Assembly: GCF_030936135.1 (NCBI RefSeq)
Contig: NC_082600.1
Location: forward strand, 25,551,943-25,615,942
DNA from: Gavia stellata
Taxonomy: Eukaryota; Chordata; Aves; Gaviiformes; Gaviidae
Direction of reading: 5' to 3'
Length of the DNA stretch: 64,000 bases
The position numbers were made by a program, and so were the translations under genes. Positions 47,701 through 57,344 of the stretch are shown here, piece by piece. Each line of letters begins with the position of its first letter. Within the stretch, counting starts at the first letter, position 1. Below the pieces are notes generated by a model. That model did no database searches. It worked only from the letters and a program-made list of their open reading frames with translations, and was not told where the DNA came from.

Positions 47701-50700
47701 CCCTCCTTCTTCACTGACCTTGGTGTCTGCAGAGTTGTTTCTCTCACATATTCTCACTCCTCTCTCTGGCTGCAATTGTGCAGGGTGGTTTTTTTACCCC
47801 CTTCTTAAATTTGTTATCCCAGAGGCGCTACCACTGTCACTGATTGGCTCGGCCTTGGCCAGTGGCAGGAACATCTTGCAGCCAGCTGGCATTGGCTCTA
47901 TCGGATGTAGGGGAAGCTTCTAGCAGCTTCTCACAGAAGCCACCCCTGTAGCCCCCCTGCTACCAAAACCTTGCCACGCAAACCCAATACACTGATTTAC
48001 TATAGTAATACCCTGTAACTGATTTACTATAGTAATACTCGGTAACTTTTTAAGGACTTTTCCGTACGCCATAGTAAAAGCCCATCCCTGAGGTGTCTTC
48101 CTGCTTTCACCACCTTCAAGTAAGAATGGTAAATTGGCATGTGGCTTCAGACCACTGAGTCCCTCTGCGTTAGGGTTGTCACTTGAGAAGAACAATTTTT
48201 TGTCCTGCATAGCAGTCTGGATAGGACACCTGCAATCTAGACTTCTTGACATTACATGACATGTATGGTCATAGCTAGAGCAGTCTTGCTTCTTACTGAA
48301 CATTGAGTCAGTCTGTCCTAAGAACTTACTGTAAAAGTAGCAAGTAGTAGAACTAACGGTCCTTTGTAGTATTATGCAGTTTGATATGCTTCACTGCCAG
48401 GCGAAGCATTTATCTTTCTTGTCATTTTCCATTAAGTGCCTAGAATATTTTTTTCCTTGTGTTGGCAGCTTTTAGATCTTCACAGATTCTGTTCTTCCAC
48501 TTTCAGGTGCTCAAATAGTACGTACTTAATTTTGACTTCTAAATCTGCACCAGTTCATTGTGTTGTCTCCATTTAACAACCTGTTACGTACCATGTTGAA
48601 AATACAAGCTTTCAAACTGATGGCAGTTGGCAGCAGGCCCTATAACTTGCACAAATTGCAAGAACTGAATTTTCAAGGTCTTTGGAGGAAAAAAATAATG
48701 GCACTGAAAATAAAAGTTTAGCATTGATGGTTTTAATAGGCTGTCATATGGATGAGTGAATCTCATGACTGTATGCTGCACTACCAGAAAACCCCTCAGA
48801 AATTAATACATATCCTATTTCTTTCCATTTTATCTTCGCAGAAGGAGAGGTTCCAGTAAACAGGAGCCCAGAAGCTTATTGGAGAAGCTGCGCTGGGTGA
48901 CCCTTGGTTACCATTATAATTGGGATACTAAGGTACTGAAATTAAATTCTTCTCCATTTTTTCTTATCTGTAAGCACTCAGAATGGCAGACAGAGGAAGG
49001 TATCGTGGAATAAAATGTTTATGATCCTACAAGACAGTCTTGAGAAAACGCTGTAACAAACCATGCTTGTAAGAACATCTTAATCTGCATTAGTTTACTG
49101 TGAAGGATTTAATAGCAAAAGTCCATTGCTGCTCTCTTTCCTTTGAAAGGTAGCATGGTAGCATATACTCAGCTCTAGACCTGTGACACTATTTCAGGGT
49201 AAGTGAGCATTTTACCCTACCAAAAGGGATGGTCACAAAAGCATTGTTAACTACTTAAGGTAAGAATGACCTTGAGTGCTTGAAGACAGCTGCTTCTGAG
49301 AAACTACTCCTCTATGGAGGGGTGAGCGAGAGCAGGAAGGGGCTGCTGCTGATGTGACTTTGAACTTAGGAGTCTGAACCGGCATAGTACAGTCTCACCA
49401 GCTAACGGCTATTTTGGGGCTCCTGACCAAAATAAACTCTTTTGTAAGACTGAGTCAGATGGAGGCTGAGAAAGGATGGCAGAGTGAATATGCAGTTTTA
49501 TCAGTATATTGCAGGTATTAATCAAATCTGCTTGTAGCCTTATATTTACCAGGTCAGACTATTATTGGGTGGCTTTAATAAAAACTTGATTATTCCTTTC
49601 CAGTCCTCTGAGAATCACTCATGGGAGAGAGAAAAAGTAGGTTTGCAATGGATTCCTGTTTGTCTTACTCTTCAAAGAGGGAACAAGGATGCTTGTTTCA
49701 GAGCTCTGTTCATGAGATACAGAACTGTCTTTCCACTGGCAGCTTTAGGTAGTGATCAAGTAGATCCTCAGGATGTTGGTACTAACATAAGGGACTAATC
49801 TTACTGACTTCAACTTTGCCATCCAGATATAATGATTAACTGCACGATTAATTGACTGTCTGGCAGTCTCAGCATAGGCCCAGAATTAAATGATAAGAGG
49901 TAAACTTGCTGCGGTTCTGCCTATGTTGTAGTCATTTTCCAGGCAAATATGATGGCCTTCTCCATGACTGTCAGCCAAACTTCTGAGTTCTCAATGTTTC
50001 TTCCCAATTGTATTTACTGCTCTGATGTTCTGGGTGTGGTTTGGTTTTTTTCTGCTCTCCTTCCTCCAGAAGTACTCAGCAAACCACCACACTCCTTTCC
50101 CCTCAGACCTTGCATTCCTGTCAGAACAAGTGGCTGCAGCCTGCGGGTTCCGGGGTTTCCAAGCCCAAGCAGGGATCTTGAACTACTATCATTTTGACTC
50201 TTCACTGGGAATTCATGTGGATGAGTCTGAACTAGACCACTCTCGGCCCCTTTTATCATTCAGGTGAGTCAAGGAAAGCCCTTGAGTGTTGTGAAAGGAT
50301 TGGTCGTTTTTTTTCTATGGTTGCATATAGTTATAGGAAGTCGGTATGATGTAGTTTGCGAAGCGGGTATACAGTCTTCACTCTCTGAAGATTTGAATAG
50401 TAGGAAGATGTAGCTCAAGGGCATAGGTTTTTCTTTGAAGACTGCTTGAATAGCATGGATGTGGCACCTGGAGTGGAAGAGCTCTTTGCAGAGAGCACAG
50501 TTCTGTTCTAAAGCAGCAGAGTGGCAATCGGGTAATTAGCAGGCAAGGATGAAATACCTCAGCAGAGCTTCAAACCTGGCAGGGTAACTGCTCACACTAT
50601 GCCTGCCTTGAACCAGGCCTCTTAGTCTGTTTTCCATGTTCTCATTGTAAAGTTGTTACTAGGAGTCCATCTGGTTTTCTTGTTTGGGTTTTTTCTTTTT

Positions 50701-51223
50701 ATAAAGGGATTTAGCTGCTAATATTTTTTTACTGTACATATAATTGTTCTCTACCTGAATTGGTTTTCTTTTCTCTCTCCATCCTCATACCATCTCTAGT
50801 TTTGGGCAATCCTCGATATTTTTGCTTGGGGGCCTGAAGCGGGAGGAGGCTCCAACAGCAATGTTCATGCACAGTGGAGATATAATGGTGATGTCTGGCT
50901 TCAGCCGTCTGCTGTACCATGCTGTCCCCCGGGTCCTCCCCAACCCTGAAGGGACAGCTTTGCCTTCGTGCCTGGACCAAGCACTTTCTTCAGACCTTCC
51001 TGTTGGCTCAGTCGTTGAGCACAGCTCTGATGAGGATTGGCAGGTCTGTGCCAAGTACTTGAAGTCTTCCCGCATTAATATGACTATTCGGCAGGTGTTG
51101 GCTGAGGGTCAGAAATTTCCAGAGGAATCTGGGACAAACGGAAAGGGCCAAGCACCCTCTGAAGACAGTCACCATCAGGAGAACAGCAGAGCTAAGAGAC
51201 ATAAACCAAATACAGACAGCTGA
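35660..51223 (+). CDS. ALKBH1: nucleic acid dioxygenase ALKBH1, 6 coding exons
   Basis: Six exons (126, 109, 163, 91, 194 and 424 nt) give 368 residues; human ALKBH1 has 389. The family uses Fe(II) and 2-oxoglutarate. ALKBH1 acts in mitochondria and nucleus, where it is reported to demethylate m1A58 in tRNA and to oxidise m5C34 of mitochondrial tRNA-Met; activity on DNA 6mA is debated. The iron ligands are H212, D214 (IHVDESE) and H268 (LLYHAVPR), and the 2-oxoglutarate arginines are R319 and R325 ([11 protein letters not shown]). These equal human 231, 233, 287, 338 and 344 less a constant 19, so the catalytic half has no net indel. The length loss is in the N-terminal region (exon 1 ends VDFTVPGGQ, shorter than mammals) and slightly at the C-terminus. 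The start is the first ATG, in the context CAAA-ATG-G. All introns are GT-AG. Confidence 0.97.
35786..39258 (+). other. ALKBH1: ALKBH1 intron 1
   Basis: 3.5 kb. The first 450 bases are CpG-rich. A solo LTR lies at 36820-37411. The rest is unique AT-rich sequence without recognised features. Confidence 0.8.
36820..37411 (-). mobile_element. solo LTR of an avian endogenous retrovirus in ALKBH1 intron 1
   Basis: A 592-bp element is bounded by the perfect 5-bp duplication TATAG (36815-36819 and 37412-37416). Its ends are TG and CA with imperfect inverted repeats (TGGTGTGGTTT against TGTGTTGGTTT). It resembles LTRs I know to be common in Neoaves. I place its sense on the minus strand, because there a TATA-like ATATAAAG lies near 37133 and the element ends in the ...AACCACACCA style. 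The 5-bp duplication fits ERVL or ERV1 integration. No internal viral genes are present. Confidence 0.88.
39259..39367 (+). CDS. ALKBH1: ALKBH1 coding exon 2
   Basis: Encodes [20 protein letters not shown] and [16 protein letters not shown] plus one base. Two overlapping donors are present (GTAGGT at 39368 and GTACTT at 39372); only the first keeps the frame with exon 3. Confidence 0.95.
39903..41095 (-). mobile_element. CR1 LINE remnant, antisense, in ALKBH1 intron 2
   Basis: On the minus strand the reverse-transcriptase text [20 protein letters not shown], then VKIMEQ and [14 protein letters not shown], is readable at about 40870-41040. The CR1 C-terminal and 3' parts continue down to the typical end (CCAACCTAACACCTTTCTGTGATTCT, reading back from 39905). 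It has many breaks and a large part is too diverged to align by eye. The left boundary is sharp; the right one is approximate. Confidence 0.88.
40361..40436. repeat. 19-21 bp minisatellite inside the antisense CR1
   Basis: About four consecutive units of the form ATGGGATTACTACTAATAC start at 40361, 40382, 40401 and 40420. The first is 21 bases, the next two are 19, and the last is partial. Confidence 0.85.
43969..44131 (+). CDS. ALKBH1: ALKBH1 coding exon 3
   Basis: Encodes [20 protein letters not shown] through [20 protein letters not shown] plus two bases, donor GTAAGC. Confidence 0.96.
46866..47991 (-). mobile_element. solo LTR of an avian ERVL-like element with an internal minisatellite, ALKBH1 intron 3
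   Basis: A 1126-bp element is flanked by the perfect 5-bp duplication CTGAT (46861-46865 and 47992-47996). The ends are TGTGGTGGGTT and AACCCAATACA, which pair as imperfect inverted repeats (9 of 11). I recognise it as a widespread Neoavian LTR whose sense strand ends GGGTCAACCCACCACA, so sense is minus here. The 5-bp duplication suggests ERVL-type integration. No viral genes are present. The centre is a degenerate tandem array. Confidence 0.9.
47262..47690. repeat. degenerate minisatellite inside the solo LTR
   Basis: About ten units of roughly 40-52 bases each begin with variants of CTGCTCCAGCGTGGG and continue with a CTTCCACGGGGTGCAG-like block. Unit starts are visible near 47265, 47308, 47350, 47399, 47448, 47501, 47550, 47591, 47629 and 47670. 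Confidence 0.85.
47991..48044. repeat. 27-bp tandem duplication at the LTR 3' flank
   Basis: Two copies of a 27-base unit start at 47991 and 48018. The first 21 bases, ACTGATTTACTATAGTAATAC, are identical and the last six differ (CCTGTA against TCGGTA). The first unit overlaps the LTR end and its target duplication. Confidence 0.9.
48842..48932 (+). CDS. ALKBH1: ALKBH1 coding exon 4
   Basis: Encodes [20 protein letters not shown] and [11 protein letters not shown]. The CTTCGCAG acceptor keeps the frame. [16 protein letters not shown] is the conserved block before the dioxygenase fold. Confidence 0.95.
48933..50069 (+). other. ALKBH1: ALKBH1 intron 4
   Basis: 1.1 kb; nothing recognised. Confidence 0.7.
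50070..50263 (+). CDS. ALKBH1: ALKBH1 coding exon 5 (HxD iron ligands)
   Basis: Encodes [20 protein letters not shown] through [20 protein letters not shown] and [11 protein letters not shown]. It holds H212 and D214. Confidence 0.97.
50264..50799 (+). other. ALKBH1: ALKBH1 intron 5
   Basis: 536 bases; nothing recognised. Confidence 0.7.
50800..51223 (+). CDS. ALKBH1: ALKBH1 coding exon 6 and stop
   Basis: Encodes [40 protein letters not shown], the two 2-oxoglutarate arginines, and a polar, poorly conserved tail ending [12 protein letters not shown] is at 51221-51223. Confidence 0.97.
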
Positions 51224-51360
51224 GACCAGGAGATCATGCCGACATGGACTGCACAGGCAACCTCCATATGGAATTGGGAACTAATGTAATCATACTAGAA
51301 GTCACTTGTCTGTGTTGGGATTAATAAACTTCTGCAGAATAAATGTAGTCCTTCTTGCTG
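51224..51360 (+). other. ALKBH1: ALKBH1 3' UTR (short form)
   Basis: About 100-140 bases from the stop to the expected cleavage site, based on two closely spaced AATAAA hexamers. Confidence 0.75.
51323..51328 (+). terminator. ALKBH1: ALKBH1 poly(A) signal AATAAA
   Basis: Canonical hexamer 100 bases after the stop. A second AATAAA follows at 51338-51343. Later AATAAA sites, for example near 52206, could give a longer UTR. Confidence 0.75.
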
Positions 51361-54300
51361 TAAGAAATAGGTTGGGGGAGAAAAAGAAGTTAAAAGGAAA
51401 AGAAGGGTAGGTTCAGGACTGGGACTCAGGACATGAACTCTATTGCCGTTCTGTTGCAGACGTTTATGGTATTTAGTTCCCTTTAAAATACCTGTATGTC
51501 AGAGAATTTTAAGCTTGGTTCAGTGATGCTCATAAAGATATGTAATTACTATGTGTTAAAGAATCCTATTGGGCTTGTAAAGCTCAGCTGAAGTGCAGTA
51601 GCAAGTATGAGTGAGAATAGACTGCTATGGGTGTGAGACCTACCTGCCCCATTTCTAAGACAATTACCTCTACAGCAAAAATTGGTTCAGTGATCAGAAA
51701 CTAGCAGCTCCCTCAAGCAACAACTGCTGTAAGCTTGCTGTAGTCCTGTGCTCTCCTTTTGCCTGCTTGCACCCCCTCAGCTGCAGCAGAAACTGCTCTT
51801 ACGAGCAGAACTGTACTTTTTTTGCATACTTCAGATTTTAGAGTGAAACAATTGGCGCAATATCTACTTTGAATATCTAGTAGCTCCCAGCTGGGTCTCC
51901 TCCCAACAGTAAGTATGTGACTGAGCCCTACATTCCCATTCTTTCAAAACCGCCCCCTCTTAAGTGCCTGCAGATTATGGTCCTCCAGTCCCAAGCCAGC
52001 ATCTTTAAGAAACACAATGACTTGCAAGTAGAAGCAATGACATTTTAAATTAAGTACCTAAAAAATTAATCAGTGACTATCTCTGTCACCCAAAGATAAA
52101 TATATTGAAACAAAGAAAAGCACTAGCTTTTGTGCCAGTTCTCTTTAAGACTCAAACCTTCCTATCTGCTTTTTAATGCAATTTTAATTGTTGGAGTGGA
52201 ATGCACTATCCCTGGGGTATTCCCAATAAATAAACTTACTCGGTTTTTAAATTAAAGATCTCTATCAGTTTTGGGCTGGCTTTTTTTCTTCTTTTCTTTT
52301 TCTCCCTGTTAGTTATTTCAGTGTATTGTTAATGCTGCCACATCCCTTGTGCTGTTCCCTCCAGGCTTCTTTTGGATCTGCTGCCTCTGCCATCTCCGGT
52401 GGAGGACCCCTGCATATGTCTGCAGAGCTACTTTGCTTATGGGCAGTTCAGGGTTTGTTGGGCAGTTTCAGAGAGGTGTTGCCTGCAGTATCAAAGTCCA
52501 GTTTAATATGTATGTGGCAGCTTTTCCTCATGGGGAAAGCATGTCTAGTCTGCTTGTTTCATAGCAGGTGGATGTGTGTTTGTGTGCAATTAATTCCTTA
52601 TACAATGCTGCAAAGAGCTCCAGTAATTTAATGTCTAAAATAATCAGATGTGGGTTTTAACATCTTATTCTATGCCAGAAATGTGTCTATTGTGTATCCT
52701 AGGCCTGGTGTATTTACAGCTGAGCCCTGGGAGAGTAGTATTATGCAGAGAGGCTACAACATGACCAGAAAGGAAAGTTGGCTGAGTAAGTCTCAGAAAA
52801 CAGCAAAGGTCCTTTAGTAGCACCTGTAGGTGGGGAAAGGGAGACGAATACTTGTTTTCCTGACAGTGAGAAGGCAGTTCTTCACTCTTGAGAGGAAAAC
52901 AAAAATCTGCCAACTCGCTCAGCACTGAAGATGAGAGAAGACAGAGTCATGGAACTAGATGGTCATGAAGTGGGGCTGGTTTCTTCATGTCGCAGGCTGA
53001 GGTTTAAGTCCATGGTTCTCATTATGTTTTCAGTTTCCTACAAATACGTAACAAATGACAAGCAATCATTTACTCCAGGATTCAATTGTTCCTGTGATTC
53101 AAGGACAAGAACCTGTACTGTTTATCCTCTGCAGTTTGAAATTTTAGTAAATGCTGCAAACCACTGATAGCAATTGGTCATGGGAAGTATCCAGTCCATT
53201 GAAGCGTTATGTTTAGATGTGACTGAGTTGAGAATTTGCTGAGTTACTGACTTGCAGTCAAGCTTGTTATCTAATGCCATTGTGAGTGAGAGACAGCCCT
53301 GATTTAATTCTGTATCAGACACCCAGAAAATGAAAAGTCTATGACCCAGAAATGGGCATATGGTAAATGATCCAGAAAAAAAAAAAAGTCATCCGTGTAC
53401 AAAGAGAAACAACTATAAGGGAGAAACTCCTGAATGGTCAGCCTAGCAGGAGCATTGGTTCTGTGACCACAGAAGAGCGGAGTACGAATGAGCAAACCAC
53501 AGGACTTCAGTGGGCTTTGCAAACTGGGCTTCTAGAACACGATTTCAAAGAGGCAGCACCAGCCCTGGGAAGAGGGCAGGGAATAGGGCTGCATCCAGTG
53601 ATACATTCTGCTGATTTTCCTTTTAGGACAGAATGATTGGGAACCATTGACCTACTCTGCACAGCTCTCAGGCTGTGACATTGTGCCTCCTTTGTTTAGG
53701 TTTGTGATGACACAACAGCATTTTTCATAGCACTGATCAAATTTTTGTATCTATAGGTACCACAGATATTTGCTTGTGTTCATATAGGTGCACACTGAGA
53801 TAATCTCTAGCTTTTAATTCTTCTGAAGGAGAAGTGCTGTCCAAGGGCTACAAGCACAAAATTGCATCAGTGGCATAAGCAACAGTCTTCTAGGATGTCC
53901 TGCCATGCACAGCTGAGGAGAGGGAAAGAAGAGGTCATCCTGACGAATTCTGCAAGAAAATTAATGTAAGGAATTGATTACAGGAAGATAATCATGTGTT
54001 TAATTCAAGGCCACCTGGAAATGAAGCATGTTGTTTACCACATGTACTCTGTTCATTATGTGATTTATAGGTAAAGTTAACTGTCCAACAGAGTTCAAAC
54101 AATTACTGATTTTTTTATAATCAAGAGTAAAGGGAAAATAAAATCTCCAGTTAAATCAGAATCAAAGCACAGTGGGATGAATATTGGAAGCAGAAGAGGA
54201 AACTGCCTGTACAAACTGTAATTTTCAGTTCTCTTGAGAGTACTGTGCTAAAGTTCAGTGTTACAAACCAGACTGCTGGCTAGTGCCCAAGACAGATTTA

Positions 54301-54507
54301 CTGCATGCCCTCTGCATGCCAACCAGGCAGTAACTTACGGACAAAGCAGTCCCTAGAGCTATGCCTGCTGCCGGAATGATTCTGATGTTAGGTATTTTTC
54401 CTTTCTTTGAGAACTTGACATTTTTCCTCACTGTTCCACATCAGATATTTCTACAGATAGTAGAAAGGTGCACCTAAGCTCCTTTATTTATGTTATGTGC
54501 TCTGCTG

Positions 54508-54543
54508 AGCTAGTAGGTAGGGAGAAGCTAGTAGGTAGGGAAT
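54508..54543. repeat. 18-bp tandem duplication
   Basis: Two adjacent 18-base units, AGCTAGTAGGTAGGGAGA and AGCTAGTAGGTAGGGAAT, differ only in the last two bases. Confidence 0.9.
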
Positions 54544-55301
54544 ACCTAGATAGAGCACAGTATCTCACTGGAACGGCTACAGGTCCAGGTTGAAGCCAGA
54601 GCACAGACAAGAGCTTGGATCTGTCTTCATCTATTCGTGTAAGTCATTCTCATTCTCTGCATCACACCTGAAGCAGGATAGATTTAACACGGAGAAGAGA
54701 CTTGTCAGTGACAAGATTGTCTTCCACTTAATTGGGATGCAAAATTAATTGAGCTATAATCCAGTGTGCTCTGAGCATACTTTAGTTCTGATGAAATCAT
54801 AAAACTTGCCTGGGTCTGGACACATTACCTCAAAAAGCTAACAGAAGTACATGGACTGCAGAATTTAATGATCCAGAAAAATAAGTTGCTGGAGGCCTCA
54901 AAAGATCCATATATAAAAGGCCTTTTTTTGGATAATCTCTATGCAAGAAGAGACTTCGAGAGAAAACCACTGACAGTCACCCACAGCCTGCTGTAAAATC
55001 TAATAACCAAAGATGGTTGAAAACAATCTGTAGCATAACGCTATAGATATGGTACAAGAGGCACAAGACATGGCTGACACAAGTTTAGCACAGTACAAAA
55101 TAAGTTTCGCTATTTATATTTAGCAAATCATAATCACAAATACCTTAATAAAATCATTTTTCTATACAAAGAATTGAACACTGACTAAGAATATGTTCAC
55201 ACATGGTCTGGTAAAGTTGAGGTAAGATAAAAGTTGGCACTGTGCAAGTTACAGCTTAGCTCATACAAGCTGTTTCCTTGCATCATCTTCTGGTAGTCAA
55301 A

Positions 55302-55752
55302 GGACCATAGAAATGGTGGCTGAAGGGACCTCTGGAGGTGTCTAGTCCAACCTCCTCCTAGGAATAGTGCTGTTGCCAATGGGCTACCCACGTGAGACTG
55401 ACTCAGAAAACTTTCATGATGGAGACTCTACCATTTCTTTCAGTAATCTGTGCCAGTGCTGCCCTACTCACCTTATGAAGAAATTTCTCCTTATGTCCTG
55501 CCTGAGTTTCCCAAAATACAACTTGTAACTATTCCCTCTGCCTTTTCTTACCATCTATTACTACCAAGAGTTTGGTTCCACTGTCTTTGTAACTCTCCTT
55601 CAAATAACTGAAGTCTAAAGTTAGACACCCACCCCCCCTTAGCCTTCTCTGTGCCACATAAAAGGATCCAGGACCCACAACATTTCCCCATAGATCATGT
55701 GCCCTGGGCCCCTGACTTTCCTCAGTAGTCCTGTTCAGCACCTTTTCCTATT
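55302..55752 (-). mobile_element. CR1 LINE 3' remnant, antisense
   Basis: On the plus strand the block AAGGGACCTCTGGAGGTGTC, TAGTCCAACCTCCT and later GAAATTTCTCCTTATGTCC is the reverse complement of the CR1 3' region. The 3' end points left. The right boundary is approximate. Confidence 0.85.
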
Positions 55753-55834
55753 TCAGGTGATACACTCTCTCTGCTAGTGCTGGTTTCTGTTACAAACAGG
55801 ATGCCAATAACAAGTGGACTACTGAATCCTAGTT

Positions 55835-55879
55835 CCTAAATCTGCTAGATCCACCAGATCCACCTAAATCCACTAGATC
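55835..55879. repeat. imperfect repeat of CCTAAATCYRCTAGATC
   Basis: Two 17-base units 28 bases apart (starts 55835 and 55863) with a related CCACCAGATC segment between them. Confidence 0.75.
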
Positions 55880-57237
55880 TTTGGCTGTGGGGGTTTTTTT
55901 ACAATGTTTCCTAAATGAAATAATTTTTTCCTCCCATCTACATCACAATAAAACAAAAGCAGTAGTTTTGTGAAGTGCAGAATGAGTGTACCATGGTTCC
56001 CTATGGGTTTATGTTCCTGAAAAATTGTGAGCTGTCACTGAAGCTTTTCTTCCAGCTGAGCATTCATAAGTGATTTTTCCCATGTGATCTCTCCAGTGTT
56101 TGTTTAATACATGCACGGTGCACCTTTTTTCTGAATCAGGGTATTTATAGGGTCCCTCTCCTCTAACTGGCTACCTACTAAACCTGCAGGAACTTAATTA
56201 GCTGTGAAATTTATGCCATCTATCAAATCTAATTGAAACAGACCAACAGGGTTCAAAGTTACTGGACAGGAACGTGAGGACACACAAGAGTTTAACACAT
56301 GCACAAACCATGAGAACATAAGCCTTAGGAAGCCAGGCTCAAAAGCCTGCTTTTATGCTCCTAATGCAGACTTGTTGGGACTTTTATAGCAGGTCCTGCT
56401 TTGAGGGGTTTTGCTCTTGCGGTCCCGGTCAAGACAGGAACAATCTGGAATATCAGAGTAATTTTAGCCCAGTGAGCATCATCCCCATCCAGTTCCTGCT
56501 ATTCTAAGTGTATGACCCCTCTTAAGAGGAGCTGACTATGCACAGAGACTCTGAACAGGTTAATCAGCTAAATGCTTATCTCTCCAAGTTGGTAAATAAG
56601 CGTCTGGAGTACAGCAGGGAGCCAGATCTGATTTTTAGTTGCGGCTAGGCCTTGTATTCAGATAGGCATCACAGAAGGTATCTATCACTTCTACTACACC
56701 AGGGGAGAAGGAAGGAGGGGACAAAGTCTGGAAAAGCCTGCAGTAGTTTTCCCTCTCTGCAGAACAGAGGAGATGTTTATTCCTCTGGACAGTGAAAGTT
56801 TTAACCTTGTGGAGGCACTTCCCATCTGTTTTTTCCCAAGTCAGTAAGGACTATTCTACCTCTGACCTTTTCCTATGCTGCTGTTGAATGTCCTCTTCAC
56901 CAAAACCCCCATGCATAGTGGACTCTCCCCTGAGTTCCTCTGTGTAACCTTTCCCTTTTTGTGTCTGTAATCACACATCTTAACACTGAGGTTGTGCCCT
57001 CCTTCACCATCACTCAATGCTTATTTCCTTAACTCAAGTGCTCAGTGCTGCTGGCTGGGCTGAAGGAGGTCACTTGCCCACAACACAGCTTTTCTAATCT
57101 GTTTCATGATCTCAAAGCTCATCTAAAAGGTAGGTCAGGACCATTACCCCCTGCAAGGTCAGGAGCAAGGCCAATTTATACCAAAACGTGGGGAAACTGA
57201 AATACGAGTAAGGTGAGGTGGCACTCACACTTAAGTG

Positions 57238-57344
57238 TAGATGTGGCACTTAGGGACATGATTTAGTGGTGGACTTGGCTGTGTTAGGTTTATAGTTGGA
57301 CTCGGTGATCTTAAAAGTCTTTTCCAACCTAAACGATTCTATGA
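57238..57344 (+). mobile_element. CR1 LINE 3'-end fragment, about 107 bp
   Basis: The tail reads TGATTTAGTGGTGGACTTGG, GTTGGACTCGGTGATCTTAA, TTTTCCAACCTAAACGATTC and TATGA. This is the 3' terminal part of a CR1 of the same general kind as copy A, strongly 5'-truncated. Confidence 0.9.

Larger units (their letters stand above)
44132..48841 (+). other. ALKBH1: ALKBH1 intron 3
   Basis: 4.7 kb. It contains the 1126-bp solo LTR at 46866-47991 and a 27-bp tandem duplication right after it. At 45225-45648 about 135 codons are open on both strands, with no recognisable homology. T-runs lie at about 44669 and 44872. Confidence 0.8.

Noticed and set aside
47270-47923. 217-codon plus-strand frame (and a 144-codon companion at 47374)
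   Set aside because: It lies entirely within the minisatellite-bearing solo LTR. The repetitive text reflects the repeat units, not a protein.
49565-49798. 77-codon frame in ALKBH1 intron 4
   Set aside because: It lies between clear exons of ALKBH1, has no matching residues in the family, and no good splice sites flank it.
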